A DNA stretch of 37,459 nucleotides from Planctomycetaceae bacterium. GTDB taxonomy: Bacteria > Planctomycetota > Phycisphaerae > Phycisphaerales > SM1A02. Both the position numbers and the translations under genes were made by a program. The notes under the pieces were generated by a model that saw nothing but the letters and a program-made list of their open reading frames with translations, searched no databases and was not told the DNA's origin. Location of the stretch: contig NYWY01000008.1 of NCBI GenBank assembly GCA_002685335.1, positions 1-37,459 of the forward strand. The letters are read 5' to 3'. Position 1 is the first letter of the stretch. Every line of letters starts with the position of its first letter. Positions 1-7,455 of this stretch are shown here, one piece after another.

Positions 1-108
1 GATGCCCGTCGTGCCAAGCTCTACTACCTTCGCGACCGCATCGGCAAGGCCCGCCGCCTCCGCGACCGTCGTCGTGGACTGAAGTGGGTCGGCGAAGGCG
101 AGAGCTGA
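1..108 (+). CDS. rplS: 50S ribosomal protein L19, C-terminal end (5' truncated)
   Basis: Frame 1 is open from the window edge and encodes 35 residues before TGA at 106-108. The stretch RRAKLYYLRDRIGKARR is the conserved C-terminal basic segment of L19, which sits at the interface of the 30S and 50S subunits. The rest of the gene lies upstream of the window. In many bacteria rplS ends the rpsP-rimM-trmD-rplS operon. Here queD follows after 10 bases, so it may be read on the same transcript. Confidence 0.9.
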   Translation, partial: DARRAKLYYLRDRIGKARRLRDRRRGLKWVGEGES

Positions 109-118
109 TTCTCCGCCC

Positions 119-481
119 ATGCGAGTCTCGCTCCGAAAATCGTTCGGGTTCGAGTCGGCACACTGGCTGCCGACCTTTCCCGACGACCACAAGTGCCACC
201 GGCTCCACGGGCACTCGTTCCGCATCGACGTCGTCGTCGAGGGGGACGTGCCCGAGGAGCAGGGGTACCTGGTGGACTTCGCGGTCATCAAGGCGGCGAT
301 CAAGCCGATCGAGGAGACCCTCGATCATCGCTGCCTGAACGACATCGAAGGACTCGAGAATCCAACCAGCGAAATGCTCGCTCGCTGGATCTGGGATCGA
401 CTCGCTCCGGCCCTGCCGTTGCTGACGGAGATCCACGTGCATGAGACCTGCACGAGTTCCTGCATCTACCGCGGGCCCTGA
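119..481 (+). CDS. queD: 6-carboxy-5,6,7,8-tetrahydropterin synthase (QueD / 6-pyruvoyl-tetrahydropterin synthase family)
   Basis: The 120-residue product matches the usual QueD length. It carries the zinc-binding histidines in FESAHWLP and CHRLHGH, with the cysteine of KCHRLHGH in the place of the catalytic Cys. It also has LDHRCLND, the NPTSE motif and the terminal HETCTSSC with the substrate-binding Glu. The family converts dihydroneopterin triphosphate to 6-carboxytetrahydropterin, the second step towards 7-deazaguanine and queuosine. No queC, queE or queF is in the window. The gene lies 10 bases after rplS and 5 bases before the next gene, suggesting one transcript. The ATG at 119 has no clear Shine-Dalgarno. 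Some family members instead make 6-pyruvoyl-tetrahydropterin or sepiapterin, so the exact product is inferred. Confidence 0.92.
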   Translation: MRVSLRKSFGFESAHWLPTFPDDHKCHRLHGHSFRIDVVVEGDVPEEQGYLVDFAVIKAAIKPIEETLDHRCLNDIEGLENPTSEMLARWIWDRLAPALPLLTEIHVHETCTSSCIYRGP

Positions 482-486
482 ATTCC

Positions 487-1185
487 ATGCGAATCGCCAC
501 GATCCTTGATGTCTCGACCGCCCGGGCGGTCGGTATTCCCGATGCGATCGCGGATGTCGTGGTCCCTCACGGGATTCCGGGGTCCGCGATCGCCTCGATC
601 GTTCCGGGCAATCCCCTCGCCGACGATTGGACCTGCCCGCTCGATCTGCCCGGCGATCTGCTGATCACCTGGAGCGGGACCCTCGCGGAGGACCTCTTCG
701 GGGACGATCCCCGGACCTGGATGGCGAGCGGCCACGAACGATTCGAGTCCTTCTGCGATCAGGTTCGAGATGCATTGACCGCCGCCGGGCGACGGCTGTG
801 TTTTCGACCACACGCCCGCCACGTCCTCAGCGACCCCCAGGGGACCCTCGACTTCCTTCGTCGCCGCGAAGGCGAGCCCTTCGGCCTGGCACTCTCGCCC
901 ATCGATCTCCTCCTTCCGTCGATGCAATCCGACGCCGAGGATCACTTCACCCGGATCCTCGACTTCATGGTCCCCAAGGCCGACCTCCTGATCCTCGGCG
1001 ATGCCCGGGTGGAGGCCGACGGCGATGAATCCATGACCGCGGCGCCTCTGGGTGAGGGACTTCTGCCCGGTCCCGCGGTGATCGAAGCGATCCTCACCCG
1101 GCTTCCCGACCACGCGTGGGTGGTCGCCGCACCGGCGGACGTCCCGGCGGCCATCGCCTTGAAGCACGGTGACTCTCGCCGCTAG
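487..1185 (+). CDS. Protein of unknown function, possibly TIM-barrel sugar-isomerase-like
   Basis: A 232-residue soluble protein I do not recognise with confidence. Its layout suggests a beta/alpha barrel. A strand-like FRPHARHVLSD with two histidines is followed by a helix and by FGLALSPIDLLLPS, then by ADLLILGDARVEAD. That resembles the metal-binding strand ends of the xylose-isomerase-like (sugar phosphate isomerase/epimerase) fold. The acidic and histidine ligands are not complete enough to assign activity. There is no signal peptide or membrane segment. It starts 5 bases after queD, so co-expression is likely, but a role in queuosine synthesis is only a possibility. The next gene is 226 bases away, so this probably ends the rplS-queD transcript. 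Confidence 0.7.
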   Translation: MRIATILDVSTARAVGIPDAIADVVVPHGIPGSAIASIVPGNPLADDWTCPLDLPGDLLITWSGTLAEDLFGDDPRTWMASGHERFESFCDQVRDALTAAGRRLCFRPHARHVLSDPQGTLDFLRRREGEPFGLALSPIDLLLPSMQSDAEDHFTRILDFMVPKADLLILGDARVEADGDESMTAAPLGEGLLPGPAVIEAILTRLPDHAWVVAAPADVPAAIALKHGDSRR

Positions 1186-1292
1186 GTGCCCCTCCTCCGG
1201 CACCCCATGAGCCGCTCCCAGAGCCAGGGTCTCACCGACTCTTCACCCGATTTCAACGAGTGAATCGACGTCGAGCAGCTACCATCGAGGGG

Positions 1293-1306
1293 GGCTCGGC
1301 CGAGCC
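1293..1306. promoter_or_regulatory. Perfect 14-base palindrome upstream of the HNH gene
   Basis: The sequence GGCTCGGCCGAGCC is its own reverse complement and lies 106 bases before the HNH start, in the 226-base gap 1186-1411. It could be an operator for a dimeric regulator or a hairpin. In GC-rich DNA a palindrome of this size can also arise by chance. The rest of the gap holds a weak 6-bp hairpin just after the previous stop (1185-1204, no T-run) and the AGGAGGT ribosome binding site. Confidence 0.3.
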
Positions 1307-1411
1307 GAACCCTGCCGCATCGTCCATCGGGCCTCTTTCAGGCGACGGCGATGCCGGACCGATCCGGGCGACTCGAGCGGTCGCCTCGCGGCTCTCAGGA
1401 GGTGCGTCAGG

Positions 1412-2083
1412 ATGGCGATCGCGATTCCCAGCGACCAACTCGAACCGTCGAAGGAACCGGAGGGATCGAGTGGACTCGATGCGAGCGTGCTCCTGCTCAA
1501 CCGGCTGTACACCGCCATCCGGGTGATCGACGCCCGACGGGCGTTCTCCCTGCTGACCAAGGAGGTCGCGGAGGTGATCGCGGTCGAGGACGGGACGTAC
1601 CGCAACTACGACTTCGCGACCTGGACGGACATCGCGGAACTCCAGCGAGCCTTCGAACCCGAGCGGCATGACTGGGTCCGGACCACCCGCCTCACCATCG
1701 CGGTGCCCAAGATCATCAGGGTTCTCGACTTCGATCGGCGCCCCCGCCGGACCGTCACGCTCAACCGACGGAACATCTACGCCCGGGATCACAATCTCTG
1801 CCAGTATTGCGGCCGCTCCTTCTCCACGAAGGAACTGACCCTGGATCACGTGAACCCGCGGGTGCAGGGAGGCCAGAACACCTGGGAGAATCTGGTCTGC
1901 GCCTGTGTTCGATGCAATGCCCGCAAAGGCGGCCGAACGCCGAAGCAGGCCGGCATGCGACTGGTCCGGCCACCGGTCCGTCCGCGACGGAATCCTGCGA
2001 TCACGATCCGCCTGGGCGCCGAGAAGTACGAATCCTGGAGGGCGTTCCTCGACGAGGCCTACTGGACGATCGAGCTCCAATGA
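1412..2083 (+). CDS. Stand-alone HNH endonuclease family protein
   Basis: A 223-residue protein with a C-terminal HNH/McrA-type nuclease domain at about residues 117-190. The zinc-binding CQYC (Cys130, Cys133) and CVRC (Cys165, Cys168) pairs flank the catalytic LTLDHVNPR with Asp145-His146 and the following TWENLV. The N-terminal LLLNRLYTAIRVIDARRAFSLL is the strand-helix found in a widespread, usually chromosomal HNH family, outside restriction systems. The start is well supported by AGGAGGT at 1397-1403, 8 bases before the ATG. No methyltransferase or restriction subunit is nearby, so this is not an obvious restriction system. The family fold is clear; the biological substrate is not known to me. 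Confidence 0.9.
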   Translation: MAIAIPSDQLEPSKEPEGSSGLDASVLLLNRLYTAIRVIDARRAFSLLTKEVAEVIAVEDGTYRNYDFATWTDIAELQRAFEPERHDWVRTTRLTIAVPKIIRVLDFDRRPRRTVTLNRRNIYARDHNLCQYCGRSFSTKELTLDHVNPRVQGGQNTWENLVCACVRCNARKGGRTPKQAGMRLVRPPVRPRRNPAITIRLGAEKYESWRAFLDEAYWTIELQ

Positions 2084-2085
2084 AT

Positions 2086-2168
2086 CCCCCTCGCCCTCCC
2101 GAGGGGGGTGAACACCCCATTTCACGGGGTCTGGGCGCGACGTTCTTTTCTTGCGAAAGGAATGTCGC
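2086..2168 (+). other. Cluster of three consecutive hairpins between the HNH and histidine kinase genes
   Basis: Three inverted repeats sit side by side. The first is an 8-bp stem CCCCCTCG/CGAGGGGG (2086-2107), starting 3 bases after the HNH stop. The second is ACCCC/GGGGT (2114-2130). The third is a 14-bp stem at 2137-2150 and 2155-2168 with a TTGC tetraloop and two G-T pairs. None is followed by a T-run, so a standard intrinsic terminator is not supported. They could be RNA 3'-end stabilisers, a leader structure of the kinase mRNA or a protein-binding site. Confidence 0.5.
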
Positions 2169-2241
2169 TCCCGTGGCTCGTTCTCGAGGAGTGTGATTGA
2201 GGTCACCCCGGAGAGGGTGATCATCGCAATTCGAGGCCACC

Positions 2242-4260
2242 ATGACCAAGATCCAGAGTCCGCCTTCGTGGGCTTGCTCCGACTCGAAGAACAGCCCCGT
2301 CTTCGAACGGCCGAGCGGTTTCCTGCTCGCGACCGCGATCATGATCGTGGCGGCGGCGATCAGTGTCTGGATGACCACGTCCACCGCCTCCCTGATCTTC
2401 CCCTGGCTGCCCGCGGGCATCGCCGCGGGCCTGACCCTCAGATATGGATCGAGATACGCGCTGCTCGGTGGCCTCACGTTGGCGGCGGCCGCGGCGGCCG
2501 ACCTCGCCGGATGGACCGGATTCCCGACTTCTCGGGAGCCAGGAGACCGATTCGCCATCACGGCGATGCTCGTACTCCTTCCCGCCGCCCACGCCCTCGG
2601 CCTCGCCGCCCTGCCTCTGATCATGGGCAAGGCCGGGCGGAACATGCTCGATGGCCAGGTCACTCCCGGCAGCGCCACTCGTTTCGTTCTCCTCGCAGTC
2701 CCGCTCGCCGTCCTTCCCGTCGTCCTGATCACGATGGGACCAGGCATCATCCACGGGGAGATTCCCGCGAACGGAATGAACACCCCGGTGGCCCTGATCC
2801 TCGGATTTCTCGCGACCACTCCGATCAGCATCACCCTGCTTCCGGATGCCCGGGGACATCGGGTCTACCGATGTCACTCCCGCCAGACGCGGAGATTCAT
2901 TCCGGCGATCCTGCTGGTCCTCACGACGGCCGGCAGTTGGTGGGGACCCGATCTCGACCTCGATCCGGCCCGCGTGCTGTTCATGCTCGCCCTGCTTGCA
3001 CTCTTCTCCTGGCTCGCGACCCAGTCCGGGTGGTTCGCCTGTTCGATGGGTCTGGTGGTGGTCACGTTCTGTGAATCCACGTCGGCTTTCGGTTCTTCGT
3101 TCATGCTTCTGCCACTCATGTCCTTCGGCGTCTTCATCGCGGCGACGATGGAAGAACGTTTCCGGAACGACCTCCACGCCCGAGACCAGAAAGATCAGGT
3201 CTTGTCGCTGCTCGATGCGACCAGTGCCGCGGTGATCGAGATGGATCTGGACGGGGATCTTCGCTTCGGCAACATCGCGGCCTTGGATCTTCTCGAGAAC
3301 GCGCCGTTCCCCGTGGTGATCGGAAAGCCGATCCACGAAGCCTTCGATTCCCGATCTCGCCGACGACTACGGGCCGCGATTCGAGTCGCCCTGGCGGGCC
3401 GACCACGTGAATGTGAAATCTCCATTCGAGGAAAATCGACGCCCGGTCCGACGTATCTCGCCATTCTCACGCCCCTCCACCGGGGGTCGTTCGGCATCCA
3501 TGGTTGCTCGATGGTCCTCCTGGATCTCGCCAGCACTCGGCGACGAGCCCGCCGCCGCGAACGCCGGCAGGAGCAGAAGTTCTCTTCGCTCGCACACGCG
3601 ATCGTCCACGACGTGAACAACTTCGCCATGGAAGTCGGAGGCGTGGCGTCACTGGCCCGCGACCAGGCCGATGAGACGGTCGACGAGGTCCTCGCGGGAA
3701 TCGAAGAGAAGTGCCTCCAGGCCGCGCGACGAACGGATCGAATACGACACCTCATACGGACGGCTGAAGACGCGCCACTGATCGATCTCGGTCGCATCCT
3801 CGGTGAAAGACTCCGACATCATCAATCGACCGAACGAATCCGAGCGAGGGTCCGCTCCGACGGACTCGGAACCATGGTGCGGCTCACCAAGTCATTCGCC
3901 GGATTCATCGTGGATGAGTTCGTCGAGAATGCGATCGAAGCCTCACACGAAGGCTTGCCCGAGATCGCACTCATCTCCCGAAGTACCGGCGAGGGTGACA
4001 TCGAAATCCGCATCGCGGATGACGGACCGGGCATTCCACCTTCGATCAGGCCGAAGATCGGCAAGACCGCCGTCTCGACCCGGGGAGGAGGCCGCGGGCT
4101 CGGACTGCGAGCCATCTCCGACGGCGTGAGAACCGCCGGGGGTCAGGCGGTGATCACTTCCAGTGGAATGGGGACCGTGCTGAAGATCTTCCTGCCCGCC
4201 ATCGCCGCCCCGCAGCGGAAGGATCGGTCTTCGGAAGACGCCCCGTCACTGGCCATCTGA
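2242..4260 (+). CDS. MASE1-PAS sensor histidine kinase
   Basis: A 672-residue membrane sensor kinase. Residues about 28-300 hold roughly eight hydrophobic helices with the MASE1-like PWLPAGIAAGLTLRYG segment. A PAS-like domain follows (about 313-430, LLDATSAAVIEMDLDGDLRF). The dimerisation helix carries AHAIVHDVNNF, with His456 as the likely phospho-acceptor, in the HDxNN style of hybrid and NtrB-type kinases. The ATPase domain shows DEFVENAIEA (N-box, Asn563), ADDGPGIP (G1, from Asp593) and GGGRGLGL (G2). It should autophosphorylate and pass phosphate to a response regulator, but none is encoded in the window and no receiver is fused. The ligand is unknown. The gene runs convergently with the next gene, 48 bases away. 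Confidence 0.9.
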   Translation: MTKIQSPPSWACSDSKNSPVFERPSGFLLATAIMIVAAAISVWMTTSTASLIFPWLPAGIAAGLTLRYGSRYALLGGLTLAAAAAADLAGWTGFPTSREPGDRFAITAMLVLLPAAHALGLAALPLIMGKAGRNMLDGQVTPGSATRFVLLAVPLAVLPVVLITMGPGIIHGEIPANGMNTPVALILGFLATTPISITLLPDARGHRVYRCHSRQTRRFIPAILLVLTTAGSWWGPDLDLDPARVLFMLALLALFSWLATQSGWFACSMGLVVVTFCESTSAFGSSFMLLPLMSFGVFIAATMEERFRNDLHARDQKDQVLSLLDATSAAVIEMDLDGDLRFGNIAALDLLENAPFPVVIGKPIHEAFDSRSRRRLRAAIRVALAGRPRECEISIRGKSTPGPTYLAILTPLHRGSFGIHGCSMVLLDLASTRRRARRRERRQEQKFSSLAHAIVHDVNNFAMEVGGVASLARDQADETVDEVLAGIEEKCLQAARRTDRIRHLIRTAEDAPLIDLGRILGERLRHHQSTERIRARVRSDGLGTMVRLTKSFAGFIVDEFVENAIEASHEGLPEIALISRSTGEGDIEIRIADDGPGIPPSIRPKIGKTAVSTRGGGRGLGLRAISDGVRTAGGQAVITSSGMGTVLKIFLPAIAAPQRKDRSSEDAPSLAI

Positions 4261-4308
4261 TGGCGACCGATCGGACCTCGGTATGTGACCGTGCCGCCCG
4301 ACCCGGTT

Positions 4309-5133
4309 TCAACGGGGAGTTCGATCCAACGTTTCCGCGGTCTCGGGCCCGTGAATCGGCTCCGTCCGATCCGTCGATTCGACCCCCACCGGGTTCGGTT
4401 CGGCGTCGGATCCCTCGAGGGGGGCCACCTCCACGCCGATCACATGATTCTCGATTCGGACCGTGGTCTGGTGATGCAGACCACCGGGAAGCCATTCATC
4501 ACCTTCAACCCGCTCGACCAGCATGCGTTCGGGATCAATGAAGAGATTGAAGCGAGCCGCCGGATCCTCCTCGTCACCGGACAACAACTCGACTCGAACG
4601 AGTTCCCGATTCCTGATCGTGACCCGATCCACCTCCGAAGGTCGGAACGGATCACGACCTCCGGGCCGAAACTGCTCGAGCGGTTGATCCGCGAACCTGA
4701 GGGAGAGATGAGGCAGCATCCAGAGCTCTTCGTCCGATGCCCCGGATCCGACCGCGTGCGGCGTCAACGCGTCGATCGCCCTGGAAGTCAGCTCGGAGCG
4801 ATCCACCCTCAGATCGTCACCCGTGATCTCGGCCCGAAATCGGGTCAGCGTCCGAATCGCCGGATCCCCGGTCCCGGGATCCTTGGTGATCTGCAGGACC
4901 TCGACCCGCTCGGCATAACGCCGGAGCGATCGATAGCGACGGACCAGGCGTTCGAAGAAGGCGATGGGATCCTCGAGCCCGACCTGCTCACCGGGATGAT
5001 TCGGGAGGATCGATCGGGACACCGGTGGCGTCCAAGGCGCCGAGAAGGCCGGCGTGACTCCGGCCGCGACCGCCAGTCCGAAGACCGCGACGAGTCTCGT
5101 CATCAACCCCGGATATCCAAGAATGCGGCCCAT
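4309..5133 (-). CDS. Exported LolA-like / DUF2092-like protein
   Basis: From the ATG at 5133 the product is 274 residues. That start is chosen because CTGGAG stands 6 bases upstream. Other starts are ATG 5163 and ATG 5103. MTRLVAVFGLAVAAGVTPAFSA, near the N-terminus, is a convincing signal peptide with AxA-type cleavage. The mature part begins DPIAFFERLVRRYRSLRRY and contains several short beta-strand-like segments (LTRFRAEITGDDLRVDRS, FNLFIDPERMLVERVEG). This is the pattern of proteins related to lipoprotein carriers LolA/LolB and to DUF2092. It probably acts in the periplasm on a lipid or lipoprotein, but function is inferred from pattern alone. The C-terminal 40 residues are polar and likely disordered. 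It lies downstream of the CPBP protease gene on the same strand. Confidence 0.7.
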   Translation of the reverse strand: MGRILGYPGLMTRLVAVFGLAVAAGVTPAFSAPWTPPVSRSILPNHPGEQVGLEDPIAFFERLVRRYRSLRRYAERVEVLQITKDPGTGDPAIRTLTRFRAEITGDDLRVDRSELTSRAIDALTPHAVGSGASDEELWMLPHLSLRFADQPLEQFRPGGRDPFRPSEVDRVTIRNRELVRVELLSGDEEDPAARFNLFIDPERMLVERVEGDEWLPGGLHHQTTVRIENHVIGVEVAPLEGSDAEPNPVGVESTDRTEPIHGPETAETLDRTPR

Positions 5134-5169
5134 GAAAGACTCCAGAGCAGAGTCTATACCCATCAAAGA

Positions 5170-5196
5170 CCATTCCGGAAAAATAGCCGGAAGGTC
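5170..5196 (-). other. Hairpin between the CPBP gene and the LolA-like gene
   Basis: Read on the minus strand, GACCTTCCGG and CCGGAATGGTC form a ten-pair stem with one bulged base around an 8-base loop containing TTTTT. It lies 37-63 bases before the preferred start at 5133 and is followed by TTTGATGGGTATAGACT. It could be a weak terminator after the CPBP gene or a leader structure. TATAGA just downstream could be a -10 element, though no matching -35 is evident. Confidence 0.4.
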
Positions 5197-5242
5197 ATGA
5201 CTGATCGTCTCGCGAACGTCACTCCGGCCGGCCAGGCCGGGA

Positions 5243-6748
5243 TCAACTGGAGAATAGGACCACGTTCAGGGTCATCACCAGCGCATTGCTGAATCCGTGA
5301 GCGACCATCGCCGGAATCAAGGATCCCCGCCATTCACGGGCGATGCAGAACCCGATGCCGAGGCCGGCGAGTGGCGGAATGAAGATCAGACCCTGCGGAT
5401 GGATCGCCGCGAAGATGACGCTCGAGACGGTCGCGGCCAGGGCGATGGCCACCGGTGCCGCCCAACGCTTCATCGCGCCACGGAGATGCGAGAGCAGAAC
5501 GCCACGGAACATGATCTCCTCGACCACCGGCGCGGCGATCGTCGCCAGCAGGAAGATCTGGAAGAGATCCCAGGTTCCGGCATTGACCGCCGCCTGCTGC
5601 GCGGGGTGCGACGGCTGCGGCGTCTCGTTCGTGAGCACTTGCACCACGATCATCAGAACGAACGTGATGATCGCACCGACTGCGAGGAACGGCAACGCCA
5701 TCGCCCAGCTCGCGACGCCCGCCGGTACGTCGAGCAACCGCGGTCGTTCGAGCCCGATGTCCTTGCGTACCGCCTCCCATTCCATCCCTCGCAACACCGG
5801 CCAGCCCAGGACCAGCAGGCTGAGAAAGAACCCCACGGTGCTGGCGATCATTCCAAAGCCCGCCGGTGCGAGTTCACTCATGACGATCTGAATCAACAGC
5901 ATCAGCAGGAGCCAGATGGCGAACGTCTCGGCGTAGATCCCGTGCCGGCTGATCGGAATCACCTTCGACGCGATCTTGCCGGTCAACCCGAGGGAGAGCA
6001 GAACGATGAGTCCCACGAATCCCAGCAGGCCGAAGACCAACATGAGTCCGACCAGGGTCAACAGCGCCAACACCCCGGACTCCGACTCGGATTCGACCTT
6101 CGCGATCGCCTCCGGCCGGCCGATGGCGTCGGCGAGTCGTCCGAACCAACCGAGTCGATCCTCGAGCAACTCGATCGAGGAGACGGGCGCCGCCTCGCCG
6201 GCCTCGGCCGCATCGAAGACGGATTCCACCGCGGGAAGCAGCAACCGGGTCACCGGATCTTCGCCTGATTCGGAAAGAATCGATTCCAACTCATCCCGAG
6301 CCTGCTCGATCCCGAGTATTTCGGCCGCGAGAATCGCATAAGCCAACCTCTGGGCGACCGAACCGGTCGCCAGGGGTTCGGCCTGCTGCATGGGAGGGAG
6401 CGTGGCCGCGACCCCGAAACTCCGGAGTCCCAAGGCCAGCTTTCCCACCATCTCGTCCTGGGCGGTCAGGAGCAGACCCGAGGGGATTTCCGCCCCAGGA
6501 CCGTCTGCCGACGGCTCCGCCGGCTCCCATGCCCAAAGAACGATCCCGATCAGAATCAACACCCAGGCGAGGATGAGACCGAGCCAATCCCCCTTCCGAG
6601 GCTTCTGATCGCCCCTGAAACCCCGATTAGGGGTTCCAGAAGCCGGTATCGCATCACCAAGGGTGGAGCTCTGAGCGGTCGCGGGGGGAGCATCATTCAT
6701 GAACTGAGTCCGAGGATGAATCGTGGGCAACAGGTTCGAACCCGCCAT
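5243..6748 (-). CDS. CPBP-family intramembrane metalloprotease
   Basis: About 501 residues from ATG 6748. Alternatives are GTG 6760 and ATG 6700. One hydrophobic helix near residue 55 (LGLILAWVLILIGIVLWAW) is followed by a soluble, mostly helical stretch of about 130 residues, then roughly eight membrane helices. The C-terminal CPBP (Abi) domain keeps the whole active site: VVEEIMFRG with the EExxxR glutamates, FAAIHPQG with its histidine, and VAHGFSNA. The family includes Rce1-type CAAX proteases and bacterial bacteriocin-immunity proteins. The substrate here is unknown. The extra soluble region between the first and later helices is unusual in size and may give specificity. The sigma-70-like promoter for rplM overlaps the GTG start on the other strand, which favours the inner starts. 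Confidence 0.88.
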   Translation of the reverse strand: MAGSNLLPTIHPRTQFMNDAPPATAQSSTLGDAIPASGTPNRGFRGDQKPRKGDWLGLILAWVLILIGIVLWAWEPAEPSADGPGAEIPSGLLLTAQDEMVGKLALGLRSFGVAATLPPMQQAEPLATGSVAQRLAYAILAAEILGIEQARDELESILSESGEDPVTRLLLPAVESVFDAAEAGEAAPVSSIELLEDRLGWFGRLADAIGRPEAIAKVESESESGVLALLTLVGLMLVFGLLGFVGLIVLLSLGLTGKIASKVIPISRHGIYAETFAIWLLLMLLIQIVMSELAPAGFGMIASTVGFFLSLLVLGWPVLRGMEWEAVRKDIGLERPRLLDVPAGVASWAMALPFLAVGAIITFVLMIVVQVLTNETPQPSHPAQQAAVNAGTWDLFQIFLLATIAAPVVEEIMFRGVLLSHLRGAMKRWAAPVAIALAATVSSVIFAAIHPQGLIFIPPLAGLGIGFCIAREWRGSLIPAMVAHGFSNALVMTLNVVLFSS

Positions 6749-6753
6749 GGTGC

Positions 6754-6781
6754 TTGACACCTGACCGGCGGCGGCTATTCT
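6754..6781 (+). promoter_or_regulatory. Candidate sigma-70-type promoter for rplM-rpsI
   Basis: TTGACA at 6754-6759 and TATTCT at 6776-6781 are separated by 16 bases; the -35 is a perfect consensus. Transcription would begin near 6788, leaving a leader of about 155 bases before rplM. This leader contains a 7-bp hairpin (6796-6812, loop GTT). The elements overlap the outermost possible start of the divergent CPBP gene. Confidence 0.5.
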
Positions 6782-6943
6782 GGGCGATTCGCGTCCGGTC
6801 CCGTTGGGGCCGTTCGTGCGTCCCTCTCAAACGGATCGACCGGGTCTCCAACCCTACATCGGTCCAACCATACGAGATGGATTCAATCGTCTTCTTCGGT
6901 CCTTGCACCGTACTCTCTGCCTCCTTCAGGAACGGGCCAGTCC

Positions 6944-7381
6944 ATGCCTCGCCAGACCTATCACGCGAAGCCCGGTGAGATCGAAGCCTCCTGGCGTCAC
7001 TTCGACGCCGAAGGTCGCATCCTCGGTCGGTTCGCCACGGAAGTGGCGACCATCCTCATGGGCAAGCACCGCCCTACCTACACCCCGCATGTCTTGAGCG
7101 GCGACTTCGTGATCGTGACCAACGCGTCGAAGATCATCCTCACCGGCAACAAGCTCGACGACAAGATGCTTCGTCGTTACAGCGGCTATCCCGGCGGACA
7201 GAAGGCTGAATCGTATCGCACCGTCCTCGAACGCGACCCGTGCCGAGTGGTCAAGCAAGCGATCGTACGGATGGTCCCCAGCGGACGACTCGGACGGCAG
7301 ATCGAAAGCCGTCTCAAGGTCTACGCGGGTGCGGATCACCCCCACCAGGCCCAGAACCCGACGATCCTCGAGATCGCCTGA
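6944..7381 (+). CDS. rplM: 50S ribosomal protein L13
   Basis: A 145-residue protein, the usual L13 length. Family landmarks are WRHFDAEGRILGRFATEVA, LMGKHRPTYTPH, GDFVIVTNASKIILTGNK, RYSGYPGGQK and MVPSGRLGRQ. L13 is an early-assembling 23S rRNA-binding protein. A possible ribosome binding site AGGAA (6928-6932) lies 11 bases before the ATG. It is followed 74 bases later by rpsI, the usual L13-S9 operon. The C-terminal part is typical (RLKVYAGADHPHQAQNP). Confidence 0.97.
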   Translation: MPRQTYHAKPGEIEASWRHFDAEGRILGRFATEVATILMGKHRPTYTPHVLSGDFVIVTNASKIILTGNKLDDKMLRRYSGYPGGQKAESYRTVLERDPCRVVKQAIVRMVPSGRLGRQIESRLKVYAGADHPHQAQNPTILEIA

Positions 7382-7455
7382 ACCATCTGAAGCGGAACGT
7401 TTCAGCGACCGCTCACGCAACCGACACCATCGACCGACCAGGGACCACCCCGACG

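Noticed and set aside
1185..1204. GGTGCC/GGCACC hairpin after the unknown gene as a terminator
   Set aside because: Only six pairs with an 8-base loop and no T-run.
1412..2083. HNH gene as part of a restriction or defence island
   Set aside because: No methyltransferase, restriction subunit, mobile element or other defence gene is nearby, and the N-terminus matches a chromosomal stand-alone HNH family.
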